A stretch of 64,000 bases of DNA, from contig CAXXKX010000005.1 of assembly GCA_963676655.2 (NCBI GenBank), positions 62,001-126,000 of the forward strand, given 5' to 3'. This document shows, piece by piece, positions 8,770 through 17,679 of this stretch (the stretch's first letter is position 1; every line of letters starts with the position of its first letter). This DNA is from G963676655 sp963676655. GTDB taxonomy: Bacteria; Verrucomicrobiota; Lentisphaeria; Victivallales; Victivallaceae. Made by a program: the position numbers and the translations under genes. The notes under the pieces are model-generated. The model saw only the letters and a list, made by a program, of their open reading frames with translations. It was not told the DNA's origin and searched no databases.

Positions 8770-9558
8770 ATGGAATTAAGCTTAAGCACCACGCTCTTTG
8801 GCCGCGAAAAAAACGATAACGATTTACTGAACTGGCTGGACACAGTCAAGCAAGCCGGCTATGATCAGATTGAAATATCCCACAAACAACGCAATATTGC
8901 GCATCGGGAGCAAAGCATCCGTGATACCGGGCTGCGAGTCTGGAGCATACACGGTGCGGTTGGTTATACTGCTGCCAGCCTGTCTGAATCAGAACGGCAA
9001 AAAGCTGTTGAAGATGAATTTGCCGTTATGGAAGATACCGCCTGTTTTGCCCCCTGCCCTTATGTTGTGCATTACGTTAACCGCTTTAACGATCCGGCTT
9101 ACGGCACGGCTTTCCGGCACAGTGTTGAGCAACTGCATGAAAAAGCAATAGAATTTGGTTTGATTCTTGCGGTAGAAACCGCGCCATACAAGCCATTGGA
9201 GAACGAGCGCTATCCGGACAGCGCGGAGATCGCCAATTTTGTCCGTTCATTTAACTCTCCGAATCTTCAGGCAACAATTGACATCAATCACTCCAACATT
9301 CATGACGACCTAGAAAAGGTCTGTGTTGATTTCCGTGGAATCATCGCCAATATTCATGCATCCAACAATCATGGAGAATGGGAGGACCATCTGGAACCAT
9401 GGAATGGAGTAATCGATTTTCCACAAACAATGAGGTCGTTAATCGCCAACGGCTACAAAGGACCATGTAATCTTGAGCTGCATCCGGCTTCTCCTCCAGG
9501 ACTGGAGTATTTAATAGAGTTGAGAATCAGAACTGAAGAGATGCTGCAAGGCATATAA
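8770..9558 (+). CDS. sugar phosphate isomerase/epimerase-like TIM-barrel protein
   Basis: The product resembles the AP-endonuclease-2/xylose-isomerase-like TIM barrel family (PF01261): metal-ligand-type segments include LAVETAP (a barrel-strand Glu), TIDINHSNIH, IANIHASNNHG and a late CNLELHPA. These enzymes usually act on sugars or polyols in the cytoplasm. I chose the ATG at 8770 (preceded by AGGT) over the in-frame ATG at 8719, whose extra 17 residues lie outside the fold; the product is then 262 residues. A GntR/LacI-type regulator follows convergently, but a regulatory link is not shown. Confidence 0.8.
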   Translation: MELSLSTTLFGREKNDNDLLNWLDTVKQAGYDQIEISHKQRNIAHREQSIRDTGLRVWSIHGAVGYTAASLSESERQKAVEDEFAVMEDTACFAPCPYVVHYVNRFNDPAYGTAFRHSVEQLHEKAIEFGLILAVETAPYKPLENERYPDSAEIANFVRSFNSPNLQATIDINHSNIHDDLEKVCVDFRGIIANIHASNNHGEWEDHLEPWNGVIDFPQTMRSLIANGYKGPCNLELHPASPPGLEYLIELRIRTEEMLQGI

Positions 9559-9651
9559 ATTATAAATGAGAAAAATTTTCCGGCGCAATGCACGTACTTA
9601 GATATATGTGAACTGGGGAGCTTGCCCCGCAATGTCCGCATATCAGTTCTT

Positions 9652-9694
9652 AACTTTTATCTTTAAGCCTTAATCTTTAAGCTTTCATCTTCAA
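9652..9694. repeat. AT-rich TTAAGGCTTAAAG repeat, copy 3
   Basis: Reverse-complement copy of the motif (CTTTAAGCCTTAATCTTTAAG) between the convergent ends of the isomerase-like gene and the GntR-type regulator. Confidence 0.65.
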
Positions 9695-9719
9695 CCATCT
9701 TTTCGTGATGGTTGAAGAA

Positions 9720-10784
9720 TTAACTATGCAGTAGTATCGGCTCTAAAACAACCTTTTCCGCTTTTTTGTCAGCTTGCTCCTTGAAGCAATTCATCAGAAC
9801 ATCAATTGCGCGGATACCGATATCCGCCAGCCGGATGTCGATAACTTCCGGTTTGGGATAAAGTCCGTAAAGAACCAGTTTATTGTTATCACAGGAAACA
9901 ATCGGCACGTCCTCAACTGGCTTCAAACCCATTGAATAAAGTTTTTGATAAATCGGTACGCCGTAAATATCCGCTGAGAGAAACAACCCTGATCTCGGAG
10001 CTCCAGATACAAAAATTTTCCTAAAGTACTTTTCAGCTTTATCCAATAATTCTCCAACCAGCAGTTTACGAATATCCAGCTCAACCAACTCCCCCTTGAA
10101 ACCGGCTTGTTTGAGAGTCGCATCAAAAACTTCGAAACGTTCTTTAAAAAGATTGCGGTCAACCCCGCCTATGTAGTAAAAACGTTCACTTTTCTGCCTG
10201 ATCAGGCTTTCTGCCGCAAGTTTGCCAATCAGTGAGTTATCATATGTAACTATATTTCCTTGAGCGGTTTTAAACGTTTCCCCCATAACCTTGACCCATG
10301 GAACCCCGTCAAAAATTTTTAAATTGCGTTCGTCAAAATGGGGAGCCAGCAACAGAACCAGACCATCAACTTCGCCTTTGATAAAGTCGATGAATTCACG
10401 ATCCTTGATATCAGTTGCATAGGGTAATAATTGCAAATTATTTTCACAGGCGGCATTTTCAAGCGATGCCAGCATGGTTTGAAAAATCGGCGGAACATCA
10501 AAATTATGCGCCTTGAGAATCCGGTTTTTTTGATTCAAGGATAGTACCGCAATACGTTTTTTACGAATAACAAAAGTCCCTACCCTGGACCGCTTTTCAA
10601 CGATACCCTCTTCCGCCAGGCTGTCGAAAGCCCGGTTGACGGTTTGGGAATTCACATCAAATTCCTGCGCCAGTTTTGCCACCCCTGGCAGTTTTCCAGT
10701 GTAAATGCCACGTTGAATCCGGTCGTTTATAAAACGCTTGATCAAATCATGTTTACGCGATGAACGCTTTCTTTGTTGAGTCAT
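9720..10784 (-). CDS. GntR-family regulator with LacI-type effector domain
   Basis: Residues 1-75 form a winged helix of the GntR type: KLPGVAKLAQEFDVNSQTVN followed by RAFDSLAEEGIVEKRSRVGTFV. The remaining ~275 residues resemble a periplasmic-binding-protein effector domain as in LacI/GalR, with a typical C-terminal stretch IDIRLADIGIRAIDVL. It is expected to be a cytoplasmic sugar-responsive DNA-binding protein. A small inverted repeat CTTGA-N4-TCAAG lies at 10855-10868, about 70 bases upstream of the start, and could be an operator. Its target genes are unknown. Confidence 0.87.
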   Translation of the reverse strand: MTQQRKRSSRKHDLIKRFINDRIQRGIYTGKLPGVAKLAQEFDVNSQTVNRAFDSLAEEGIVEKRSRVGTFVIRKKRIAVLSLNQKNRILKAHNFDVPPIFQTMLASLENAACENNLQLLPYATDIKDREFIDFIKGEVDGLVLLLAPHFDERNLKIFDGVPWVKVMGETFKTAQGNIVTYDNSLIGKLAAESLIRQKSERFYYIGGVDRNLFKERFEVFDATLKQAGFKGELVELDIRKLLVGELLDKAEKYFRKIFVSGAPRSGLFLSADIYGVPIYQKLYSMGLKPVEDVPIVSCDNNKLVLYGLYPKPEVIDIRLADIGIRAIDVLMNCFKEQADKKAEKVVLEPILLHS

Positions 10785-10900
10785 ACAAAACTTTCCTGTA
10801 ACCCTTCCCTCAATTCCATACTTATTTCAAATAAAAATATATTATCAAACTTAACTTGAAAAGTCAAGACGTGTGCCGCAATAATCCGGAAAAAACGCTT

Positions 10901-11542
10901 TCAGGTTCCCTGAGCAAACCTTTTGAGTTGATCGCTTAATTTTTTTCCAAGTTCATGAGCCTCCGTCAATTTTTCCGGCTGCTTTGATATATCCGGAATG
11001 ATTTCCGGCGTAATTTTTGTTCCCGGCCCAAAGAAATTGTAAATGGCGCCGACTTTACAATCTTCGCCGTACCCGCAGACAAAACAGCATGCGGCACCTT
11101 GTGCAGTAATTTCACCGACACAATTCATTTGATTGTATTCACAAAAAGTCTTAAGGTTTTCCACGACCACTGTACCGTCGCCGCCGCCTACTCCGACCGC
11201 GATTACCGGTTTCCCGGCCACCAGCATAGCCTCTCGATGCCGGAACTGGTAGAAACGCTCCAGAAAACAGTGTGCCTGGGCGTTGAGCATGGAAAAATAA
11301 TTAGCCGCGCCGATTACCAGGGCATCAGCCTCAATTATCTTATCACGCAATTCATACATGTCATCCTTTATCCGGCAGACGTTGTCCTTAACGCAGTCGA
11401 GGCAGGCGATACATGGGCCGATCCGTTTTCCGGCAAGCGAAATAAATTCAGTTTCGCACTCAATGGCACTCAAGATCTCTTTGACAATTTTTTCCGTTGT
11501 TCCGTCATGTCGCGGACTGCCGCTTATTCCTAATACTTTCAT
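10901..11542 (-). CDS. iron-sulfur flavoprotein / NADPH-dependent FMN reductase-like
   Basis: Begins with the flavodoxin-like FMN-binding loop (MKVLGISGSPRHDGTTEKIV), followed by a compact cysteine cluster CIACLDCVKDNVC (CX2CX2CX4C) typical of iron-sulfur flavoproteins. ANYFSMLNAQAHCFLERFY follows in the FMN-site region. A further cysteine-rich segment (GAACCFVCGYGEDC) is unusual. Function is probably electron transfer or reduction in an anaerobe; no substrate can be assigned. The start is set at 11542 because a GAAAGGAT ribosome-binding site precedes it; an upstream in-frame extension runs into flanking repeat DNA. Confidence 0.85.
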   Translation of the reverse strand: MKVLGISGSPRHDGTTEKIVKEILSAIECETEFISLAGKRIGPCIACLDCVKDNVCRIKDDMYELRDKIIEADALVIGAANYFSMLNAQAHCFLERFYQFRHREAMLVAGKPVIAVGVGGGDGTVVVENLKTFCEYNQMNCVGEITAQGAACCFVCGYGEDCKVGAIYNFFGPGTKITPEIIPDISKQPEKLTEAHELGKKLSDQLKRFAQGT

Positions 11543-11571
11543 AATTAATATCCTTTCAATTAGCATTTCAA

Positions 11572-11752
11572 AGAGTCGTGCGAAATGCAAATATTAACCA
11601 CGAAAAATCACGAAAAGTCACGAAAAAGTTTTTTTATTTTTCAGCTTATGCTGAAAATTTAAATACTTCTTCATATTCTTCATGCATTGCCTTCGCTAGC
11701 TCAGGCTCAGACTGCGCTAGTCATGGTGCAAATAATAGTTTCGCATGAGTCT
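11572..11752. repeat. dispersed repeat family 3, copy a (181 bp, terminal inverted repeats)
   Basis: Ends are inverted (GAGTCGTGCGAAA on the left; TTTCGCATGAGTC on the right). The 13-base sequence ATTAGCATTTCAA occurs immediately on both sides (11559-11571 and 11753-11765), as expected for a target duplication. Related copies lie at 31611-31788 (inverted) and 35743-35909. It inserted just upstream of the flavoprotein gene. Confidence 0.8.
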
Positions 11753-11842
11753 ATTAGCATTTCAATATATCTATCATATATTGTGCGCCGCGAATAGTCA
11801 AGGCGGATTCATTAACTTTGTGTTAAGCCGAAATTTCAAAAT

Positions 11843-11863
11843 CGATTGTATTATGAACAATCG
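11843..11863. promoter_or_regulatory. inverted repeat upstream of the second pseudopilin-like gene
   Basis: CGATTGT-N7-ACAATCG lies 35 bases before the ATG at 11899 and is nested inside a wider AAGCCGA...TCGGCTT pairing. It may be an operator or an RNA hairpin; the regulator is unknown. Confidence 0.4.
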
Positions 11864-11898
11864 GCTTTATATTCTTTTATCAAAACGGGAGGATATTT

Positions 11899-12558
11899 AT
11901 GACAGAAGATATTAAACAACCTGAAACGTCAACTAGCAACTGTAAATGCCAGTTATTGACAAACATTGCAATAATCATTATTCTAAGTGTATTGATTTTA
12001 TCTTTTCTGGCGCCACGTTTAAATCTAAGATATGAGCCAGTCAGTCATCGTCGGATAAGCTGTATAAATAATTTGAAACAGGTAGGTTTAGGGCTTATGC
12101 TTTATGCTGACCAAAATAATAATATGTTTCCGAATGGAAAAAATATTGAAGCATTCTGCCAAGTTAACAACCTCTTAAAATATCCAGCCATATTTTGTTG
12201 TCCTAAAAGTTCTCAATCTCCGTGCAAACGCAAAGAAAAACTGACAAAAGAAAATATTTCTTACGTCTATTTGAGCCAAAACTTTGAAAATATTTCTAGT
12301 TTAGCATCAAAAAACCCTATCGTTTTCGATTATCCGCTTAACCATAAAAAATCTACTGGCTGGTTCAGTAAGCCGGAACATTATATTAATGTTTTGTTTT
12401 GCGACGGCCATGTCGAACCTTTCAAGACAGGGGCGAAAACCTGTGTCGAATTCATCGAAGTATTACACAAAAAGTTTAAATATTCACCGGAAATATTGAA
12501 ACTACTGAAAGAGAAAGCGGCACAAGCTGATCGTGAGCAAGTGCCGCATAAAAAGTAA
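11899..12558 (+). CDS. membrane-anchored pseudopilin-like (DG-motif) protein
   Basis: This 219-residue paralogue of the 4994-5758 product has a single N-terminal membrane segment (about residues 22-42) in place of several. The same pseudopilin-type domain follows: CINNLKQVGLGLMLYADQNN, a Cys-Pro segment (FCCPKS), and VLFCDGHVEPF. The C-terminal helix region EVLHKKFKYSPEILKLLKEK also matches the paralogue. A signal for prepilin peptidase is absent. GGGAGG precedes the ATG. The gene is followed directly by the AT-rich repeat found around its paralogue, suggesting that gene and repeat were duplicated together. Function unknown. Confidence 0.7.
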   Translation: MTEDIKQPETSTSNCKCQLLTNIAIIIILSVLILSFLAPRLNLRYEPVSHRRISCINNLKQVGLGLMLYADQNNNMFPNGKNIEAFCQVNNLLKYPAIFCCPKSSQSPCKRKEKLTKENISYVYLSQNFENISSLASKNPIVFDYPLNHKKSTGWFSKPEHYINVLFCDGHVEPFKTGAKTCVEFIEVLHKKFKYSPEILKLLKEKAAQADREQVPHKK

Positions 12559-12560
12559 TA

Positions 12561-12599
12561 TTAAAGCTTAAAGATTAAGGCTTAAGGATAAAAGTAAAG
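12561..12599. repeat. AT-rich TTAAGGCTTAAAG repeat, copy 4
   Basis: TTAAAGCTTAAAGATTAAGG followed by CTTAAGGATAAAAG, placed directly after the stop codon of the second pseudopilin-like gene, as copy 2 is after the first. Confidence 0.65.
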
Positions 12600-12687
12600 A
12601 ACAAATGCAAACATTGTACAGGGTAATTACCCCAGCTTTCAAAATTACATATATATAAGCGCGAGCATTGCGCAGAGCAAATGTCCC

Positions 12688-13458
12688 TTATTTTTTCTTC
12701 AAGGCGGCTTCTATCGCTTCAGTGACAACCTTGGCCTGGGCTTTCCTTCCCTCGGGTTTGTAATGGACATTTCCCGGGGCAGACCACCACTTCGGCTGAT
12801 TAGGCAACGTGAAGGAATAAAGATCGCAAATCTTGATTTCCGGATATTTTTTCAGAACTTCTTTCGCTATATCATTATATTTTAACGAGTCTCCCTGTTT
12901 GCGTCCGGCGCTTTTTGCTGGAATCGGAGTTGTCAGAACATAAATAATACGCGCCTGCGGCTGGGTCCTAGTCAGAAAATTAAATATTTTGATGAGATTG
13001 GCCTTATATACTTCCGGCGTCGCTTGCAGCTTGCCGGTTTCCAGAGAAAGTTTTCGCCCATCCATGTATTTATGGTCATGCATACCGACGTTGACAGTTA
13101 TAACGTTCCATTTGAATTTCCAGGGATCGGCCAGCTTCGGATCGCGCATAATTTTTTCCATGCGCTCAATATTTGGAATAACGTTTTTGCTGGCGCCGCC
13201 ATTGCGAAATATACGGTAGACATTAGCCTTGCCAGTAAGGTTTGTTCTGACATATGGGGTGTAACCGATCGAAATAGAATCGCCGTAAATTAAAACATTT
13301 GGCAATTTCGGGTCATTTTTAACATACTTATACGTCGATCCAAAGCGTTTCAACGTCCTGGCCCCAACCAATTTGTTCCATGCTTCTTCGGCGGTTGTTG
13401 CGCCGAGTACACCGGCGGCCATCACAACCAGACAAGTTACAATCATCTTATTACGCAT
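12688..13458 (-). CDS. secreted SGNH/GDSL hydrolase
   Basis: A signal peptide (about residues 3-22, ending near VLGA) is followed by block I GDSISIGY with the nucleophile Ser, block III-type NVGMHDHKY and the late GNVHYKPEGR with the catalytic His. The family removes acyl groups from carbohydrates or lipids outside the cytoplasm; the substrate here is unknown. The start at 13458 has GAAAGGAAAAG upstream; a longer frame would begin inside the neighbouring terminator region. The protein is related to the C-terminal half of the 35941-37218 product (shared LTTP and GDSIS blocks). Confidence 0.85.
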   Translation of the reverse strand: MRNKMIVTCLVVMAAGVLGATTAEEAWNKLVGARTLKRFGSTYKYVKNDPKLPNVLIYGDSISIGYTPYVRTNLTGKANVYRIFRNGGASKNVIPNIERMEKIMRDPKLADPWKFKWNVITVNVGMHDHKYMDGRKLSLETGKLQATPEVYKANLIKIFNFLTRTQPQARIIYVLTTPIPAKSAGRKQGDSLKYNDIAKEVLKKYPEIKICDLYSFTLPNQPKWWSAPGNVHYKPEGRKAQAKVVTEAIEAALKKK

Positions 13459-13476
13459 ATAGCTTTTCCTTTCAAT

Positions 13477-13507
13477 GAAAAAGGCCGCCGGATGATTGCC
13501 GACGGCC
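13477..13507 (-). terminator. rho-independent terminator of flotillin operon
   Basis: On the minus strand GGCCGTCGG, a 7-base loop and CCGGCGGCC form a stem with one wobble pair, followed by TTTTTC. It lies 16 bases after the flotillin stop codon and just before the start of the SGNH hydrolase gene. Confidence 0.8.
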
Positions 13508-13523
13508 ATAATTGATATTTAAT

Positions 13524-14999
13524 TTATTCCGCAGAAACATCATGTTCCGGCGGAACCTCGGAGTCCTGCACCTTGCCTAGATATCCCGGCAAATCGATTC
13601 CGGCCATTTTGGCAACATCATGCATTGGCGGCAGACTCTGCATCATTCCGCTCAGGAAATTAGCAGTAGAAGTCTTACCGTTAGCGGCACCCTGTCCGCC
13701 GTCCCATACCGTAACCTTATCGATCTTGATATTCTTGATCGCTTCAGTCTGGAGAGCGACGATATCCTGCAGTTTTTCGATCATCAACATGGTCGAGGCA
13801 GCGTTGGCGTCATTATTACAGGCAACAATGATTTCCTGGAAACCTGCGCCCTTTGCTTTCAATATTTCATAGTTACCGCGACCTTCAGCCTCAAGTTTGG
13901 CGAAGATAGCGTCGGCCTGACCGCGAGCTTCACGACGGCGTTTTTCGGCTTCCGCTTCAGCGGCAATTTCAATTTGCTGTTTCTGGATTTCCGCCGGAAC
14001 GACGTTTTCAGCCGTCAAGCGTTCTTTTTCCATTTTAGCACGGGCAACCTGGGCAATCTGTTCAGCCGCATACTGCGCTTCCTGAATCTTCGCGGCGGCA
14101 ACTTTCTGGGCCGCTTCGGCGCGACGATATGCTTCCGCTTCCTGTTCGGCACGGGTCGCGTTTGATTTAGCGATTTCGATTGCGGACAAGTTTTCACCCT
14201 CTACCGCGGTCGCGTCGGCCTGTTTGACCGCGATACGGCGGTCACGGGCTGCATTGGCTTCACCGGACTGCGCGGCGGCTTCCGCCTGGGAAACTGCAAC
14301 ACGCTGTTCACGTTCGGCGTTGGCACGGCCAACTTCACCTTTTCGGGTTTCATCAGCAACTTCGATCTTGGCTTTATTGATAGCTTCGGCCGCGGCGCGT
14401 TTACCGATAGCTTCGATATATCCGCTTTCGTCGTTGATGTCGGTAATATTAACGTTGAGCAGCTGCAGACCGACTTTATTTAGTTCCTCGGTCACATTCT
14501 GCTCGACATTGCGCAGGAATGTTTCGCGGTCGGCATTGATCTGCTCGATCGTCATTGACGCGATAACCAGACGCAACTGACCGAAGATGATATCCTTGGC
14601 CAGGTCGGAAATGGCTTCCGGATGCTGTCCGAAAAGACGTTCCGCCGCATTCCCCATGATCGATACTTCCGTGCTGATACCGACGGTAAACACACTCGGT
14701 ACGCTGATACGGATGTTCTGGTTACACAAAGCGTTGTCCAGGTTTACCTCGATCTGCATCGGACGCAGAGAAAGATATCCATAATCCTGGATAATCGGCC
14801 AAACGAAAGCGGCGCCGCCGTGAATACAACGCGCGGCCTGATGTCCGGCTGTTTTACCGAAGATTACCAGAATCCGGTCCGACGGGCATTTCTTATACCT
14901 GGAGGCATAAGCCATGACCAGGATGAAGAACGCCACAAGTGAGATTACGACGACAATGCCGACGATGCCGATTCCACTGATTGCTGCTATTTGGATCAT
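13524..14999 (-). CDS. floT: flotillin-like SPFH/Band 7 membrane protein
   Basis: The 491-residue protein has an N-terminal membrane segment (about residues 8-32) followed by the flotillin SPFH start YKKCPSDRILVIFGK, the SPFH domain to about residue 190, and a long Ala/Glu-rich coiled-coil region with many AEAE-type repeats (about 200-380). Flotillins form oligomeric membrane microdomains; in Bacillus they are encoded with the NfeD-family protein YuaF, and an NfeD-like gene lies 46 bases upstream here on the same strand. A strong terminator follows. Symbol by family analogy. Confidence 0.9.
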   Translation of the reverse strand: MIQIAAISGIGIVGIVVVISLVAFFILVMAYASRYKKCPSDRILVIFGKTAGHQAARCIHGGAAFVWPIIQDYGYLSLRPMQIEVNLDNALCNQNIRISVPSVFTVGISTEVSIMGNAAERLFGQHPEAISDLAKDIIFGQLRLVIASMTIEQINADRETFLRNVEQNVTEELNKVGLQLLNVNITDINDESGYIEAIGKRAAAEAINKAKIEVADETRKGEVGRANAEREQRVAVSQAEAAAQSGEANAARDRRIAVKQADATAVEGENLSAIEIAKSNATRAEQEAEAYRRAEAAQKVAAAKIQEAQYAAEQIAQVARAKMEKERLTAENVVPAEIQKQQIEIAAEAEAEKRRREARGQADAIFAKLEAEGRGNYEILKAKGAGFQEIIVACNNDANAASTMLMIEKLQDIVALQTEAIKNIKIDKVTVWDGGQGAANGKTSTANFLSGMMQSLPPMHDVAKMAGIDLPGYLGKVQDSEVPPEHDVSAE

Positions 15000-15045
15000 T
15001 CCCTTGTTCTCCTCTTTGTTAAGGGTTGTTTTTCTATATCTTAAT

Positions 15046-15666
15046 TTATATAGCTTCTACTTTAAATAAATTGCCTTGCATATGCGCGACAACTTTGATT
15101 TGAACGCCTTTTTTCAATTCCACATCCGCAACGGCTCTGACCTCCCGGGTACTGCCGCCGACATCGACAGTAACCCGTCCGTGTTCGCTGCCGCCGGGAA
15201 TCGACATGTAAACGACTCCGGTCCGGTTAAGAATATCAGCGCTGGTCACAGTGCCGACATGTTGGGCTTTCAACAGCAGGCGAATCAGTAAAATCACCAG
15301 AATCATAACTGTTGTCCCAAGTGCCAATGCCCCAAGGAAACCGCCCCAGCCGTATTCGCCCCAGAGTACACCGCCCCAGCCGAAGAACGCGATAAAAGCG
15401 ATAATCGCCCGGAGCGAAAAGAATTTCATAAATTCAAAACCGGTATCCATGTGCCCGTCGACGTCGACGTCTCCGTCCGCATCCATGTCGAAATCTGAAT
15501 CAGCGCTGACATCCGCATCAAAACCGCCATCCATGTCGTCGCCGTGAAAGTCCCCAATACCACATAACAGCAAAATGGCTTGAATTAGCATGATCCCCGA
15601 ACCGAACAGAGCGCAAAACCAATAGAAGTAATTTGCGTTATCCACAATTTTATCAATGAACGACAT
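15046..15666 (-). CDS. NfeD/YuaF-like membrane protein with acidic linker
   Basis: After two N-terminal hydrophobic segments (about residues 15-35 and 90-130) and an extremely Asp/Gly-rich linker (about residues 42-75, DADGDVDVDGH-type), the C-terminal ~65 residues look like an NfeD OB-fold: IPGGSEHGRVTVDVGGSTRE and VVAHMQGNLFKVEAI. NfeD proteins partner with flotillin/stomatin SPFH proteins. The start at 15666 has AGGAGG at good spacing; the longer frame to 15741 has none. The acidic linker could bind Ca2+ but this is not shown. Confidence 0.85.
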   Translation of the reverse strand: MSFIDKIVDNANYFYWFCALFGSGIMLIQAILLLCGIGDFHGDDMDGGFDADVSADSDFDMDADGDVDVDGHMDTGFEFMKFFSLRAIIAFIAFFGWGGVLWGEYGWGGFLGALALGTTVMILVILLIRLLLKAQHVGTVTSADILNRTGVVYMSIPGGSEHGRVTVDVGGSTREVRAVADVELKKGVQIKVVAHMQGNLFKVEAI

Positions 15667-15764
15667 TGCCAAGCCTCCTGGTTTGTTGTTGTCTCCTGTT
15701 CTTACAATAATAGATTTGCATAAGCAAAAAATCAAACTCAAAACATAAAATAATTGCGTTTTTG

Positions 15765-16337
15765 TTATTCCGGTTTTTCTACTGAAACAGCCTTTGCGTC
15801 ATCTGAAAGATTAGTATTCAGCAGCTCCAGCCCGATGTTATTGAGTTCTTTGGTCACTTTTTGTTCAAATTGGCGCAGAAACGATTGCGGATCAGCATTG
15901 ATCTGTTCTTCGGTCATTGAGGAGTAGACAAGACGGAGATGATTTATTACAACACCTTTCGCCAGGTCGATTATCGCATTGGGAAACTGCCCGAACAGCC
16001 GGGTCATCGCGTTTTCGATGATTCCGGGTTCCGTACTTATAGCAACCGTAAAAACACCTGGAATTGCCGACGCGACGGCCGAGGCGCGCATTTTTTCGTC
16101 AAGCTCGAGTTCAAATTGCAGCGGTCGCAGCGACAAATAACCGTAATCCTGGATAAACGGCCAGACAAACGCGGCTCCGCCATGATAGTAGCGCGCTGAT
16201 TTATCCCCGGGAGTCTTGCCGAAGACCACCATCAGCCGGTCCGTCGGGCATTTTTTATACCTGGAAACAAAAAGAATCATAAGGAAAAAGTAAAAAACAA
16301 TAATGCCGATCACAACACCGGCCACAATATGAAACAT
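15765..16337 (-). CDS. truncated flotillin-like SPFH protein
   Basis: The 190-residue protein matches the N-terminal part of the full flotillin at 13524-14999 (membrane segment, YKKCPTDRLMVVFGK, HGGAAFVWPFIQDYGYLSLR, MTEEQINADPQSFL). It stops at LLNTNLSD, where the paralogue goes on to LLNVNITDIND and the coiled coil. It therefore has the membrane anchor and SPFH domain but no oligomerisation tail. The ATG at 16337 has AGGAGG. It is the first gene of a three-gene run with the NfeD-like protein and flotillin. Either a degenerating duplicate or a natural short regulator of flotillin assembly. Confidence 0.85.
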   Translation of the reverse strand: MFHIVAGVVIGIIVFYFFLMILFVSRYKKCPTDRLMVVFGKTPGDKSARYYHGGAAFVWPFIQDYGYLSLRPLQFELELDEKMRASAVASAIPGVFTVAISTEPGIIENAMTRLFGQFPNAIIDLAKGVVINHLRLVYSSMTEEQINADPQSFLRQFEQKVTKELNNIGLELLNTNLSDDAKAVSVEKPE

Positions 16338-16550
16338 AATCAAAATCCTCCTCGTTAGATTCGATTACTTAATTATATCTTGTTTCAGCTTAAAATACAA
16401 GTGTACAAGCAAGAAAAACTCTATTTTTCAATAAATAGAATTCAGGCGCATGTAAAAACAGTACGAACTCGCAACCGTACTGTTCACTAAAACAGCTCAT
16501 CCACTTTGTCAATTTTTTCGGAACTACAAAAGAAAATTAATCATGGGGAA

Positions 16551-17633
16551 TTAGATATCTGACCAAATAGAATCATCTCTGTCACTGCTTTTCATAGTGT
16601 GCCAATCAATATAAAATTTGAACTTTTTTTGTAACCTCTCATATCCTTTAGCAGTTATTAGAGTTCCGCGAATATCTAAATCTTTTAACCTTTTAAATTT
16701 TACAATATAATCAATAGATTTATCGGTGATTTTTGTTTTTGAAAGATTCAGCCTTTCAATATTTTTTAGAGGCATATCTCCTGAACTTGAAATCTCTGTT
16801 AAATATTTTAAACCACGATCATCAATATTCGTCCCCGATAGCTCCAATATCTCAAGGTTGGTTAATTTTGCTAAGTGCTTGAGTGATTGAGAGGTTATAG
16901 CAATATTTTTTAAATATAAACGATACATATTCGGCATTGATGAAATGTATTTGACAGACTCATTTGATAGAGAAAGATTCTCAATCCTCAAATAATAGAT
17001 TCTTTTATTGTTCCTTAAAAATTTAATTCCATTGTCAGTAATCTTTAAACCTGTTAAAGCAAGTGTGCTTAATCTATTCATTGAAGCAATATAACGACAA
17101 TCATTATCTGATATATTTGTATTGGATAAATATAGTTCTTCAATTGGCAATCCTTTTAGTTCTTTAATAACATTTGAATTTATGCGATTGCTGTCAAATT
17201 GAATACCGCGGAGTTTCGGTAACCCAAATACAAATGGCATTGACTTAATATTGCATTCACTTAATTGAATATAAGAAATTGTATTTGAAAACGTTTCGTT
17301 TTTATTTTGTGCCGCATTTATCAAGCATTTTGATAAATACAGTTGGTATAAGTCTGGAAAATTTTTCAATTCGACAATAGTTCTGTGGGAAACGTCAGAG
17401 TCGCTAATATGCAGGCTGACAATTTTATCTATAAAATTTACGTCTTTATTTTTCCACTTCTCGTAAGTTACTATAGTGCCTGATTGTTTCATCCGATCAA
17501 GTGCCATATGAACTTTTATCCACGGATAAAAAATATAGAAGACAATCAATATTGCAAAAACAAAATACAGCATCATTCTTATTTTTAAAGACTTAAGCAA
17601 ATCAAGCAGCTTTATTTCTTTTTGTATTCCCAT
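16551..17633 (-). CDS. membrane-anchored leucine-rich-repeat protein
   Basis: From the ATG at 17633 the product has one membrane segment (about residues 20-42) followed by leucine-rich repeats of the pattern LxxLxLxxTxIxDxGLKYL (for example LEILELSGTNIDDRGLKYL), expected to face outward. AAAGGA lies before this ATG. The frame is open up to 17729, and the extra N-terminal codons come from the adjacent MITE; an ATG at 17657 is the alternative start. Its base composition is clearly more AT-rich than the flotillin genes. Role unknown; such repeats usually bind proteins. Confidence 0.75.
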   Translation of the reverse strand: MGIQKEIKLLDLLKSLKIRMMLYFVFAILIVFYIFYPWIKVHMALDRMKQSGTIVTYEKWKNKDVNFIDKIVSLHISDSDVSHRTIVELKNFPDLYQLYLSKCLINAAQNKNETFSNTISYIQLSECNIKSMPFVFGLPKLRGIQFDSNRINSNVIKELKGLPIEELYLSNTNISDNDCRYIASMNRLSTLALTGLKITDNGIKFLRNNKRIYYLRIENLSLSNESVKYISSMPNMYRLYLKNIAITSQSLKHLAKLTNLEILELSGTNIDDRGLKYLTEISSSGDMPLKNIERLNLSKTKITDKSIDYIVKFKRLKDLDIRGTLITAKGYERLQKKFKFYIDWHTMKSSDRDDSIWSDI

Positions 17634-17679
17634 TTCATAAATATCCTTTTGGAACATCCCCTTGTTTTCCAGTAAAAAT

